A stretch of 64,000 bases of DNA, from positions 397,563 to 461,562 of the forward strand of contig NW_026705733.1 of NCBI RefSeq assembly GCF_029867415.1, written 5' to 3'. This stretch comes from Vicia villosa (Eukaryota; Streptophyta; Magnoliopsida; Fabales; Fabaceae). Numbering within the stretch: the stretch's first letter is position 1; the number at the start of each line of letters is the position of its first letter. The notes under the pieces were generated by a model, which saw only the letters and a list, made by a program, of their open reading frames with translations, was not told the origin of the DNA and ran no database searches. Both the position numbers and the translations under genes were made by a program. Positions 27,610 through 38,293 of this stretch are shown piece after piece.

Positions 27610-29023
27610 AAATGATATAATTCACAAACTTACATGCATTGACTATAACTCATATCATATTTGTTTAATTTTAATAAATGTAGTAGTAGCACTCTTGAAA
27701 AACCTATAGTAACTTTAATACATATATTTGTATTTCAAAGTTATTATCTAATGTGATTCATTTCATCAATTTCCTTTTGAAAATCCTATAATAACATCAG
27801 TTCTTCACCCATCCAATATAGAGAAAAATAAAGTTCTTCCTACAAATAAGCCCAATGGTGCACTTGCAAAATTCAACTATTACAATGTATGGTCAAGAGA
27901 CTTTTTAAATTTCTTGCACAAGGGATTACATATCACTCTACATTTGTCTTCATTCTCCGCCATCTATTTTGATGTATACATCTTTATTTTTATGTAAGTA
28001 AAATATGACATTTCACAAAGGTACAAAAAGATGATAAATATAAGGCTGATATTTGCAGGACAATCATGTTCACATATTTCAATATTGAGTATGCAAGTTG
28101 AATTATATGACCAGTTCCGCTATGGAATGTATATAGTTACAAATTTTCATACTCAAATTTCCTATTCAGCTTCTAAAGTCATTAATTATGAACTATTGTC
28201 CCAAATTTTGTGGCCACATATCAAAGCCTAAATGTCATTAGATTTTGGTCCACTTCTCATAGCTGGCCAATATAGTGCTCAAAGCTAATCCAACAAGAAT
28301 CTGTGTTTCCAAGAAGCATCCATTTTTTTACAATCTTTCAACTTATCTTTAAATGCAATTAAGATTACTATTTTGACTTAATCAACATATCTCTAGTTGG
28401 TTTAGAGACGTTATTTTCTGATTTTTATTTTATGATACAAATTATGACATTACCGCTAAACTGTACCGCAGAGGAATTCCAACCCCACACCCCAATCACT
28501 CTCACAAGAAATAATTAGACCAAGCCTAAGGACATGTTTCTCTTGCTTCCCTCAATAGATCCTTTCCGCTTATCAATAACTATGAGTCACATTCAACATT
28601 GACAACTTCTATCACATCTATTGACATAATTTGTTACAGTTGTACTCTATTTTTAGTGAATAATATTAAGAACAGTGTCTAAACTCTAGAACACTCTTTC
28701 TAAGTTTTCACCATCTCTAAATCCAAGAATTATCCCATCTAACAAATTGGTGATCCTAACAATTACTTTCCCTCCCTTATGAGGTGTTTATGACTAGCCT
28801 TCCTTCTAGTAACTCAGCAACTTGTAAGCCAAGTATGGAGTCAACATCATCAGAATTGACAAAGTCAAACATTAAACTTCCAAGTAACTACCAAAATAAC
28901 TCCCAAAATCCTTGGCATCAAGTAATATTAATTTCTCTATGTAATCATGTGAGCAAAGGCTAGTCCATACACAGTTTCCAACAAAGGCTAGTAGATTATG
29001 TGAGCAAAAGATATTGTAGCAAA
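27610..29023. other. Intergenic region between the two GLR genes
   Basis: AT-rich DNA with no supported gene, RNA or element. It contains the 3' end of the first GLR and the promoter of the second. Confidence 0.45.
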
Positions 29024-32000
29024 ATGCATTGCCTTTCAACTATTCCCCAAACACTAGCAAGAATTTGGCTATTCTTTTTCTTACTCACTCCTTTTGTTTT
29101 CATTTATGGTTTCCAAAATGAGACGATGAATTCAGATAACAAAGTTATATCCATTGGGGTGATCATTGATGTTAATTCTCGTATAGGGAAAGAACAAGAA
29201 GTAGCCATGGACATGGCAGCCCAGAAATACAACAACATTTCAAAGGACTACAAGCTGGCTCTCTATTTTCAGAACTCCACCAAGGATACCCTCGGGGCCA
29301 TCACACTTGGTAAGTAGATCTAGTATTTTTTGAGAAAAAACATTAAGCTTTCTTAAATGTGTATGACGAAGAATGTGAGATCTTTAATTGCAGCTGAAGA
29401 GATGATTAAGGTGCAAAAGGTGCAAGTGATTATAGGGATGCACACATGGCCAGAAGCAGGTATAGTAGCTGAAATAGGAAGGAAAGCTCAAGTTCCTATC
29501 ATATCTTTTGCAGCACCTACCATAACACCACCATTGATGAAAACTCGATGGCCTTTTCTGGTGAGACTAGCAAACAATGGTACAGCATATATAAAATGCA
29601 TTGCAGACATAGTGGAAGCTTATAGCTGGAAAAGAGTAGTAGTAATCTACGAAGATGACGGATACGGGGGGGATTATGGGATGCTAGCCCTGCTAGCTGA
29701 GGCCCTTCAGGATGTGGATTCAATTATTGAACACAGCTTAGTCCTTCCCCCAATTTCTTCTATACATGATCCAGGAGAGCTAGTTAGTGAAGAGATGATT
29801 AAGTTAAAACAAACACAATCTCGGGTGTTCATAGTGCTGCAATCATCATTAGAAATGACAATCCATTTGTTCAAAGAAGCTTCAAAAGTTGGACTGGTGG
29901 ATAAAGAATCAGTTTGGATAATCCCAGAGAGCATAACAAATTTGATGGACTCTATCAATAAATCTGCTATTTCCTATATGGAAGGAGCTTTAGGAATTAA
30001 AACCTACTACTCAGAGAGAAGCAAGGATTATCAAAACTTTGAGTTTCAGTTCAGGAGAACTTTTTGGTTAAAGAATCCAGAGGAAGATAACCGATACCCA
30101 GGATTTTATGCTCTACAAGCATATGATAGCATTAATATTGTAACTCAAGCAATCACCAGGATGACCAGTAGAAACAATAGCAGCCCAAAGAGTTTACTAA
30201 GAGAAATACAGTCTAGCAATTTTGTTGGTTTGAGTGGCCATATTCAACTTGAAGCTGGACAACTCATGCAGAAGAATCTTGTCTTAAGAATTGTAAATGT
30301 TGCTGGGAAGAGTTACAAGGAATTATGCTTTTGGACCGAGCAACATGGTTTCACTACAATCCCCCATACTGGACAGGGTGGAAATAAGGTTGCTGGAAAT
30401 ACAGAATGTTTCAGGGGTGTACGCTGGCCGGGGAATTTGGACCGTGATCCAAAGGGGTGGAAGATGCCTACCAAACAAAATCCACTGAAAATTGCAGTCA
30501 GAAGCAGAACCTCGTTTTACAAGTTTGTCAAGGTTGAATATGGTCAGAATGGAAAAGATAATAAATATAGTGGATTTTGCATTGACATTTTTGAGCAAGT
30601 ACAAAAACTGCTGGGGTACGATCTTCCATATGAATATCATGCTATCAATGGAACATATAACGATTTGGTTCCACTCGTCTATAACAAGGTATTAAATCTA
30701 TTTTTCTTTGAAATCAAATGTTTTATTTTGGTTTCTATGATTATCAATGACCTCCCTATCAAATATGAGAAAGATACTTATAGTTAGCGATTAGGAATAA
30801 CTAATAATATGCACTAAATAAATGCAACATAATTACTATGAAATTTGAGATTCAATATGTTTGTGATTTATTGATTAGGATTTTTTGTTTATGTGTGGTT
30901 AAACAATGATGGAAGACTTTTGATGCTGTTATTGGAGACATGACCATAATAGAGGAAAGACTGAAGTATGTGGATTTTACAGTGCCATATGCAGAATCAG
31001 GATTGTCAATGATAGTTCCAATGAAGTCTGGAGATTCAGCATGGATGTTTATGAAACCATTTACCTGGGAATTGTGGCTGGTTACAGGTGCAATCTTGAT
31101 TTACACAATGTTAGTTGTTTGGTATCTCGAGAGAGAACCCAACCCCGAGTTTCATGGAAACTTGAAGCTCCAGCTCAGCACAGCTTTTTGGTTTACTTTC
31201 TCCTCTCTGTTCTTTGCTCATAGTGAGTATCAATCTTAAACTTCCTCGTCATTATGAAAAAACAGATAAACCTGTTCAAGAAAGCACCTAATTTAAAACG
31301 GTGACCTAATTAAGTCAAGTAATGTCTTAGTTTTCATCTTGCAGGGGAAAAAATGCACAGCAACTTAACTCGATTGGTGATGATCTCGTGGCTTTTTCTT
31401 GTATTAATTCTGACCTCATGCTACACAGCTAGTCTTTCTTCAATGCTCACAGTTAAGCAGTTGCGACCAAATGTCACGGACATTCAGTGGCTGAAGAACA
31501 ACAACAAGAAAGTTGGTTGTGACGGCGACTCATTTGTTAGGACATTCCTAGAGAAAGTTGAAAAGTTCAAGCCAGAGAACATCATAAACATTACCAATGA
31601 ATACAAGTATGATGAAGCCTTTGCTAACAACAGCATAGCAGCTGCTTTTCTTGAGCTCCCATATGAAAAAGTATTCATCAGTGAATACTGCAAGAGATAC
31701 ACCAGCTTCACCCCTAGAAATAGATTTGGAGGATTGGGCTTTGTAAGTGATGATACAATTTAACTCATTCTTCACCCTTTACAAAACTAAACTATTTTGT
31801 TAGATTCTTTTGATCGTGTGAATTTGAATAATTGGGAATTTTCAAAAGTTAGACTAAACTACTTATGAGTTTTAGTATTGCAATTTCGGATATATAAAAC
31901 TAAAATCATATAATTTGATGCAGATGTTCCAGAAAGGCTCTCCTCTAACCAGAGATTTTTCTAAAGCTATATTACATCTCTCAGAAAACGCAGAATTGAA

Positions 32001-32481
32001 GAGATTGGAAGAACAGTGGTTAATTACCTCACAGAATTGCTCCAACGTGACGTCCTCCAATGATACGGATAGTTTGAATCTTGGAAGCTTGTGGGTTCTA
32101 TATGTCATCTCTGGTGCCACTTCCACTATTTGTGTGCTAATATCAGCCATCAGGTGTCTAATATCCAGGGAGACACATGAAGACGTTCCACTAGAAGGCA
32201 ACGGAATACCAAATGATCAAAGGGTGTTGAAAGCAGTTATTACATTTGCAAGGCTGATTCATAACAAAAATCTTGATGCTTCAAACAAGGTACATGATGT
32301 AACTGACTCTTATTCGAGATCAGGTGATGCGAGCGTCACTGATACCCCTGAGCATTCACAGGAAATGGTTTCTCAACCAAAAGAAGTACATATAACAACA
32401 CATGACAATGACATAGGAACCATGGAACCATATAGACCTCAAAATAATTGTCATATCAGACACTCTAAAAACACATCTTAG
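29024..32481 (+). CDS. GLR: Glutamate receptor-like channel (GLR clade II type), intact, 5 exons
   Basis: Predicted ligand-gated cation channel of the plasma membrane. Exons: 29024-29309, 29394-30688, 30916-31222, 31345-31742, 31924-32481 (GT-AG), total 2844 bp = 947 aa, open throughout. Exons 3 and 4 (307 and 398 bp) have exactly the lengths of those in the upstream paralogue. I chose the ATG at 29024 (MHCLSTIPQ); an in-frame GTG at 29000 is not a plausible plant start. Signal peptide about 1-28; ATD about 40-400; S1 from about 459; M1 about 574-598 (LWLVTGAILIYTMLVVWYL); pore about 612-629 (TAFWFTFSSLFFAH); M3 about 640-666 with SCYTASLSSMLTV (counterpart of the iGluR SYTANLAAF motif); S2; M4 about 819-842 (LYVISGATSTICVLISAI); cytosolic tail to 947. 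Closest by recall to Arabidopsis GLR2.7/2.8-type proteins. Confidence 0.95.
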
Positions 32482-33051
32482 ACTGTTAGAATGAAGAATA
32501 AAGGAGAATTGAAGCAATAAGAAATAGTTAAGGTAGTTGGTAAATTAGAGGAGAGTTTGGTTAAGTATTGAAAAATAGTAGATTCATTCATATTCACAGC
32601 ATTCAATAAAATTGTTCTTTCCTTTTGCTCGTACCTATTTGTTGTCTATTTTTTCCTTTTTGAGCTTGTAACCGATTCTTCGCAGACTCATTGGAATACA
32701 CTGCACTACATTTTACAATTTTTGTATTTTATTTCTTTTGAATATATGTGTGGAAATAATCCAAATTCCTATAATGGCATAATTAATATTGTTTCATTAA
32801 CTAATAGTACTAATTTTTGAAACATTAATTCTGTCTTTTAATTAAATCTTTATGCCATTTCTTTTAAATTGTAGCATACTGTGTCAAATCTTATAACTTG
32901 TTAATTTGTTGTATAGTATTAGACTACTTATTAAATTCGAATTCCAACAAAAGAAGCCATATTGATGTGTAAAAATCATCAAGAAACTGCATGGCTTCCC
33001 TCTTAACTAGAGTCTAGCAATATCATTCGGTTGTACCAAGCAACTTATAGT
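32482..33051. other. 3' flank of the second GLR, no gene seen
   Basis: Contains the presumed 3' UTR (possible AATAAA-like word near 32604) and AT-rich spacer. Nothing else recognised. Confidence 0.4.
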
Positions 33052-33218
33052 CTATGAAGCACGAACATCGGAAATACGAAACTGACACTGACACGTCGAC
33101 ACCAGTAATAATTAGAAAAAATAAAGAAATTAGACGTAATCACAAGTGTCGGTGTCGGTTTCGAACACCGACACTAACAGAAACACACATTTTTTTCAGA
33201 GGTGTCGATGCTGCAGAG
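33052..33218 (-). mobile_element. MITE-like repeat (copy 2)
   Basis: The minus strand reads CTCTGCAGCATCGACACC ... GTTCGTGCTTCATAG and aligns over its whole length with 18684-18843, including the shared words ACTTGTGATTACGT and GACGTGTCAGTGTC. The ends are imperfect inverted repeats. No coding capacity. Confidence 0.75.
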
Positions 33219-33487
33219 CTTCTGATCCTAACCAAATTTCATTAGGAAATAAAGTTGTTTATTATATTAAAAACCTACCAAAAAAAAAAACTTGGATTGG
33301 ATTCACTACACAATACCTTTTGTAATCATGAAGTCATCAAGTTCACAAAATGCAAAAATTTCCTCATCCATACCATTAGGTTTATACATTCAGTTTAAGA
33401 ATTTCTGATTTTCCTAATTGAATAGCACAACACTTGTTTAGATTGAATATAACAACAAAATTATCAAGAAAAAGACTTAAAATCAAA

Positions 33488-33668
33488 ATCAATTAAATCA
33501 TGTCAAAATGTGTTTAGCTTTATGTGATTGAGTACTCCAAGAAATGAGAAAGGGGATAAACTATCACAAAAAAATTTATCTAGAAAACGATCATAATCCA
33601 ATACAATCAACAACTAAATCATGTCAAAATGTGTTTTTCTTAATGTGATTGAATACTCCAAGATTGGG
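33488..33668. repeat. Direct repeat pair, offset 121 bp
   Basis: Two related segments, about 33488-33541 and 33608-33662, share ATGTCAAAATGTGTTT followed by ATGTGATTGA(G/A)TACTCCAAG. The offset between matching ATGTC words (33500 and 33621) is 121 bp. A local tandem duplication is the simplest reading. Confidence 0.7.
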
Positions 33669-33674
33669 GAACTG

Positions 33675-33795
33675 ACCTAAGGCATGGCGTTGAGTGTGTC
33701 GCCGTATTCGCGGAGGTTCTGAAGGATCCGCGATCGGAGAGTGAGCGGCAGTGAGAACAAGATTAGCACGTGATGAGTGCAAATGCTGAAAACTT
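33675..33795 (-). other. CpG-rich exon-like island, unidentified
   Basis: On the minus strand a short GC-rich block is preceded by TTTTCAG and followed by TTAG|GTCAG, so it looks like an exon with both splice signals. It can be read as ...LILFSLPLTLRSRILQNLREYGDTLNAMP then a stop. I do not recognise the protein. Surrounding DNA is AT-rich and no partner exon is visible, so it may be a captured or relic exon. Confidence 0.3.
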
Positions 33796-34191
33796 GTCAT
33801 TGAATGATGAGTCTTGAGATTTAAATACTGTAATTTTATATCTTCTCATTGTTCTGTTTTATAATTTTCTTGTAAAATAAGAATGCGGAAAACTTCTGAA
33901 ATGATCATTTATGTAAGAAGGTAATTTAGTTATAAGAGGTCTCACAATTGAAATGCAATATTTGTTAACATTGTTGGATGAACATTGTTTGGTAATTCAA
34001 AAATTGTTCGAGATTTTTTTTTGTGGCATTTATAATCTGATCCGTTCACGAACTAGAACTAGAAATGGATGATCTAGTAGTTTTACGTAGGAATCAAATA
34101 AGAAGATAATTAGATAATAATGGGTTGGTGGCTCTGATTTCCATTACGGGGGCACGGGCAGAGGATAATCAGTTTATTATTCAAGATTAGA

Positions 34192-35176
34192 AAAGTGAAA
34201 GAGAATTTTTTTATGGACCTCCCAATCTTCTTAATACCCGCGGTGAAAATACCAAAATCCTCATATATTTTAAAAATGTATCTCCGAAATTACTTTTTTT
34301 TGAAAAAAAAAGTTGATTTCGAAAGTGTACTTCCGAAAACACAAAAAAGTATTTTCAGAAATGCATTCCGAAATCACTTTTTTTGGACTTCGGAGATGCA
34401 TATCCGAAATATTCCAATTTTTTGTCTTATGTTTATCCGAAAAAATTCATTAATTATAAAAAAAAATTAAAATCAAGGTGAATTAATACAATTAATAGTA
34501 TAATTAATTGTATTAATTAAAATATATTATTAAATATATATCATTATAATCAAGATATAATAATATTAACCTAATAAATATTTAAATTAATATCTTATTT
34601 ACTATTTATTTTTTTTATGATACATAAAAAAATTATTTGAAAAACTAATGTAATTCTAAATTTATATTAAAATAATAATAAAGTAGTAAATAATTCTACT
34701 TGATCTTTTTTATTTTAAATTTTTATTGAATAATTATTAATATATTTATTTTTATATAATTATAATTATATTGTATTAGTTATAATTTTAGTAATTATTA
34801 AAATGAAATTTATCAAAAAATGATTAAATTTTTATGAGTTTTTTTTTAATTTATAATTGGAATTAGAAAAGAAATATCAACCGTATAATTATCATTATTA
34901 CTATTCATAACTTATCAAATATCAATTTTATGATATCTGCATTAATCAATATCCTAAAATTTTTATTTTTTTGGGATTTTGATTAATTCGGATATGCCTA
35001 TCCGAAAAATTCTCTGACAATTTTATTTTTTGGTTTTTTCGGAGATGCATTTCCGAATTCTGGAAAAATTTTGAAAAAAAAACTTCAGAAATGCATCTCC
35101 GAAGCAGGGATATTTTTGAGTTTTCGCTGGAGATTCTCCCCATAGGGGGGTCTACAAAGAAATTTCCAAAGTGAAA
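34192..35176. mobile_element. MULE-type non-autonomous element, 967 bp, 9-bp target duplication
   Basis: The element 34201-35167 is bounded by perfect 9-bp direct repeats AAAGTGAAA (34192-34200 and 35168-35176), the Mutator superfamily length. Long imperfect inverted termini start GAGAATTTTTTTATGGACC at the left and GGAAATTTCTTTGTAGACC (minus strand) at the right, continuing through repeated palindromic words of the type TCGGAGATGCAT / ATGCATCTCCGA (34290-34440 and 34985-35105). The centre is extremely AT-rich. No transposase ORF. Confidence 0.85.
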
Positions 35177-35662
35177 TTGGAGATCAAAGATTGTGTACCT
35201 TCTCATTGCATGTGAAATGTTTTTATATTTGGGTCAAGTAGAATGGGCTTGAGACAGATTGAGTCTTTTCCATTTGGGCCTTCGGCCGATCTAGAACAAT
35301 TGTTCTCAAGACTTGGTCAGGCGTTGAAGGAGTCGGGGTAAGCCTTAAGTATCATTGACCAACCTTTATATCATATTCCAGTGTGAAGTAGAACTTAATC
35401 GCTTAGGATCAGTTTTGAAAAGTAATGTGAAACAAACGCATTTAATGTGGTTTTATCATTGAGGCACTTCGTCACCCATTCTTGACACATACAATGACGT
35501 GACCAACTAGGGCGTGGGGCAGTTCATAGAGTGCTTGAGTGCATTTGAGTTTGACGTGTTTTCCTAAGTGAAATTGCAGTCATTGATCTTGTGATCTATG
35601 TTCGTAGTTGGTCTCGATCCTCTAGCAGGAGAACAAATCGCACAAAGACCATACTTTGGCCA

Positions 35663-35770
35663 TGGTACATATTGCTTGTGTAGCTATGGAAAAAAGTACA
35701 AGAAACATGAAGTTATGATGGAAACTTTATTCACCTTGTACTTCTTCTTCATAGCTTCACAAACATGATG
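35663..35770. repeat. miRNA-like hairpin 1
   Basis: The arm 35663-35702 (with TTGTGTAGCTATGG and GTACAAG) pairs with 35731-35770 (CTTGTACTTCTTCTTC then ATAGCTTCACAA) with a few mismatches and one bulge; the loop is about 28 nt. It sits 190 bp from a second hairpin with related arms. I cannot test expression or processing. Confidence 0.5.
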
Positions 35771-35890
35771 TTTTTCATACTCCGTTGACAAATAAGTTTG
35801 CGTTTTCACATGTTGATTACTTTCATGGTTATGGTAGGACTCAATAAGAACAACACATTTTAGTTAATGAAGAAACAACAGCGGCAACAA

Positions 35891-36001
35891 ACTTCATCTA
35901 GTTTGAGATACAATGAGAAGAAATATAAGAAGTATGAAGTTGTTGTGTAAGCTTCTTCCTCCTTATATTTCTTCTTCATTGCTTCACAAACTAGATGAAC
36001 T
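35891..36001. repeat. miRNA-like hairpin 2
   Basis: The arm 35891-35930 (ACTTCATCTAGTTTGAG ... AGAAGAAATATAAGA) pairs with 35961-36001 (CCTTATATTTCTTCTTC ... AAACTAGATGAACT). The loop is about 30 nt. The right arm of hairpin 1 and the right arm here share CTTCTTCAT(A/T)GCTTCACAAA, suggesting local duplication. Confidence 0.5.
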
Positions 36002-36185
36002 TCGTAATTGATTCTTGTTCCATGATTAGTTTCAATAAAAGGTGCATCCTAGAAATTTATAATATATCTTTTTCATTGCTCACAAATTTATAATATTTGG
36101 TTCTGTTGTATGATGTTGTTTGAGTTTATTATATTCTATTTAGATTATTTGTTTCACTAACCCTCACTTAAAATACATTCATTTA

Positions 36186-36556
36186 AATTGACATAGATAT
36201 TATAATCTGAAAAATTAAATTGTATTTGAAAACCAACTTATATCAATTATTATTTTCGGATCGCATGCGTCTCATCGTTCATTTGATGTTCTTTTACATA
36301 TAGATTATGGTATAATGACCTAGCTCCTCAGATGCATCATTGTATTTGATTATAGTTAAATTTCATTAACTACAAGAAATATAACTATAATCGAAAACCA
36401 AGATATATCTAAGAAGTTAGACCAATAAACCACGATCTATATGTAAAAGAGCATGAAATGCATGATGAGACACATGCAATCAGAAAACAATGGTTTGTTT
36501 AAGTTGGTTTTCAAGAATAGCTTAATTTTCAGATTATATACTTCTTCATCAATTTG
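36186..36556. repeat. Large foldback, about 180-bp arms
   Basis: Left arm 36186-36364 is complementary to about 36376-36556. Shared blocks include TATAATCTGAAAA, TTGAAAACCAACTTA, GCATG(C/T)GTCTCATC, CTCTTTTACATATAGAT (or its TTCTTT variant) and GATTATAGTTA. The arms are clearly diverged from each other and the spacer is only about 12 bp. No target duplication was identified. Confidence 0.75.
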
Positions 36557-36569
36557 AAAGCTTGTATTT

Positions 36570-36906
36570 CTTTAGTGAGGTGTATGGAAAACAAGTAATC
36601 TACATATTATATAATAAACTCTGGGCATTTTTCACAATGGTTACATATTGTAACCGTGATAAAAGGTCATTTATGATTTATATAATTTGTAGTGATTGGT
36701 TTCGAACTCAGTACCTATGTGTAAGTATCACAATGGGTTATAGGTATAATTGTTGTGATAAGTGGCGCGCGTCCTGCCTTTTAATAACGGTTTCCAGACC
36801 GTGATAGAAACAACGAACTTACAACCACACCCTACTTAACAACGGTATGATCCGCGTGATGGTACCCCTTTTCCAACCATTGTGAAAGCATATTTCTGTA
36901 GTAGTG
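36570..36906. mobile_element. Possible CACTA-type terminus
   Basis: The sequence ends ATTTCTGTAGTAGTG at 36906, the complement of CACTACTACAGAAAT, and is preceded by repeated AACCGTGATA / AACGGTATGATCCGCGTGAT words like CACTA subterminal repeats. The left end is uncertain: CATTAACTACAAGAAATAT at 36364, also preceded by TTT, is a weak candidate but lies in the foldback centre. Confidence 0.4.
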
Positions 36907-38288
36907 TTTGGAGCAATAAAGAAGCAGAATTCAGCAGAGCCTGCTAAGCCAAAGTCCTAGCGTGCCACCACTTTCAGTTCCAGTGAAAAAGTTGGATTCG
37001 TAAGCTCGCTTAGCGCGCTAAGCGCGGTTCTCTTTACAAATCCAAATATTTTACAGAGGCGGTCTATTTTGAGTGGCAGCCTGCGAAGCGCGGTGAGCCC
37101 TCTTAGCGCGGCTCTGAAATTTTGTGCTTATATTTCTCATTTCATCCATTTTTTAGGCTATGGTTTTGGGGTTTTTTATCCTAATTCCATCAATTTAATT
37201 CTTAGGTTTGGATTAGCTAGAAAATAACAATCGAGTCTTGCACGTGGATGGTCAATGGTGGATTCTTCATCAATCGGAGCGGACAACCCACAAGACGTTT
37301 AGTTTATTTCTCTTCCTCTTTGTGTATTTCTCTTTTGTTAGGTTTGTATGTATATTTACTCTGAACTCATGTATATTTATCGTTTATGGCGTTGTATAAA
37401 ACTTGTTTTACAAATCAATCTTGTTGCTTTCCTTGATCTTTTTGCATTTATGTTTGGATTTGGGATTTTGTAGAGATAGACATCACAAGTATCGCTTAGG
37501 GAAAGAAATATATTAGTTTCTGGATTCTAGAGATAGGTTCAAAGCTAACAATCGCTTGTGTATCGAAGCTTAATGCTTTCGTGTTTGAGTTTCGCGTAAG
37601 ACATCGTCGACGCGAGAATATATATGTTCTCGCAACTTTGTGTTAGACATAGCCTCGACTGTGATACGTCTCGTAGGTGTTGCACAAATGGACACTGATG
37701 TGAGAGATACGTGATGATTTTGACGAGTATTGTCTGTTGAGTGCAACTGATCGATAGGTTTAAGTTTGTGACGAGTAGTGTATATTCATACATGATAAGT
37801 TATTCTCTCCCAAGAATGTGCTTATTTTCCTTGTTATACCTTTTACCTTTCCGTTCATTTAACCTAAGCTCAGAAACACAGAAATCGTTGAATGGCATTC
37901 TAACCAGACCATTCTTTGTGGACACGATAAATCCCGGAGTAATACTTCCAAATATTTTGCTTTCCACTTTATTACGCCAACAGTAACACATGTTACAACA
38001 ATAATAGTAATCTTCTTAACATGCACATTCATGGTATTTATGCAACTTCAAAATTGAATTAAAACATCGCAGCAAAATTATCATCCATAAAAATCCTCAA
38101 ACTGTCAAACTCATGACATTAGTCTCATAAAAGAGTTTAAAAATAAAATTAATCAAATAATTAAGTTCTTGCAAAATCATCACATAATAGTGATATAAAA
38201 ATTCAATTCAAGCGTTCCCATCCCGATATTATATATCAGAGCAAGACACCTCTAAATTAACGGAAAACTAATAAAATTCTCTAATGAG
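36907..38288. other. Unclassified repeat-like DNA, no gene seen
   Basis: At 37006-37030 and 37078-37115 there are GC-rich palindromic words (GCGCGCTAAGCGCG, CTTAGCGCG) in AT-rich DNA, as seen in some legume retrotransposon LTRs. No LTR termini, primer site or coding domain could be found. The right part (about 38000-38288) continues at 47939 once SIRE-B is removed. Confidence 0.4.
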
Positions 38289-38293
38289 CTATC

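Noticed and set aside
29000..29023. GTG start for the second GLR gene
   Set aside because: Plant nuclear genes start at ATG; the in-frame ATG at 29024 is followed by a normal signal peptide.
34195..35206. ORFs of 91 and 86 aa at the two ends of the MULE-type element
   Set aside because: They are formed by the repetitive terminal inverted repeats and mirror each other on opposite strands.
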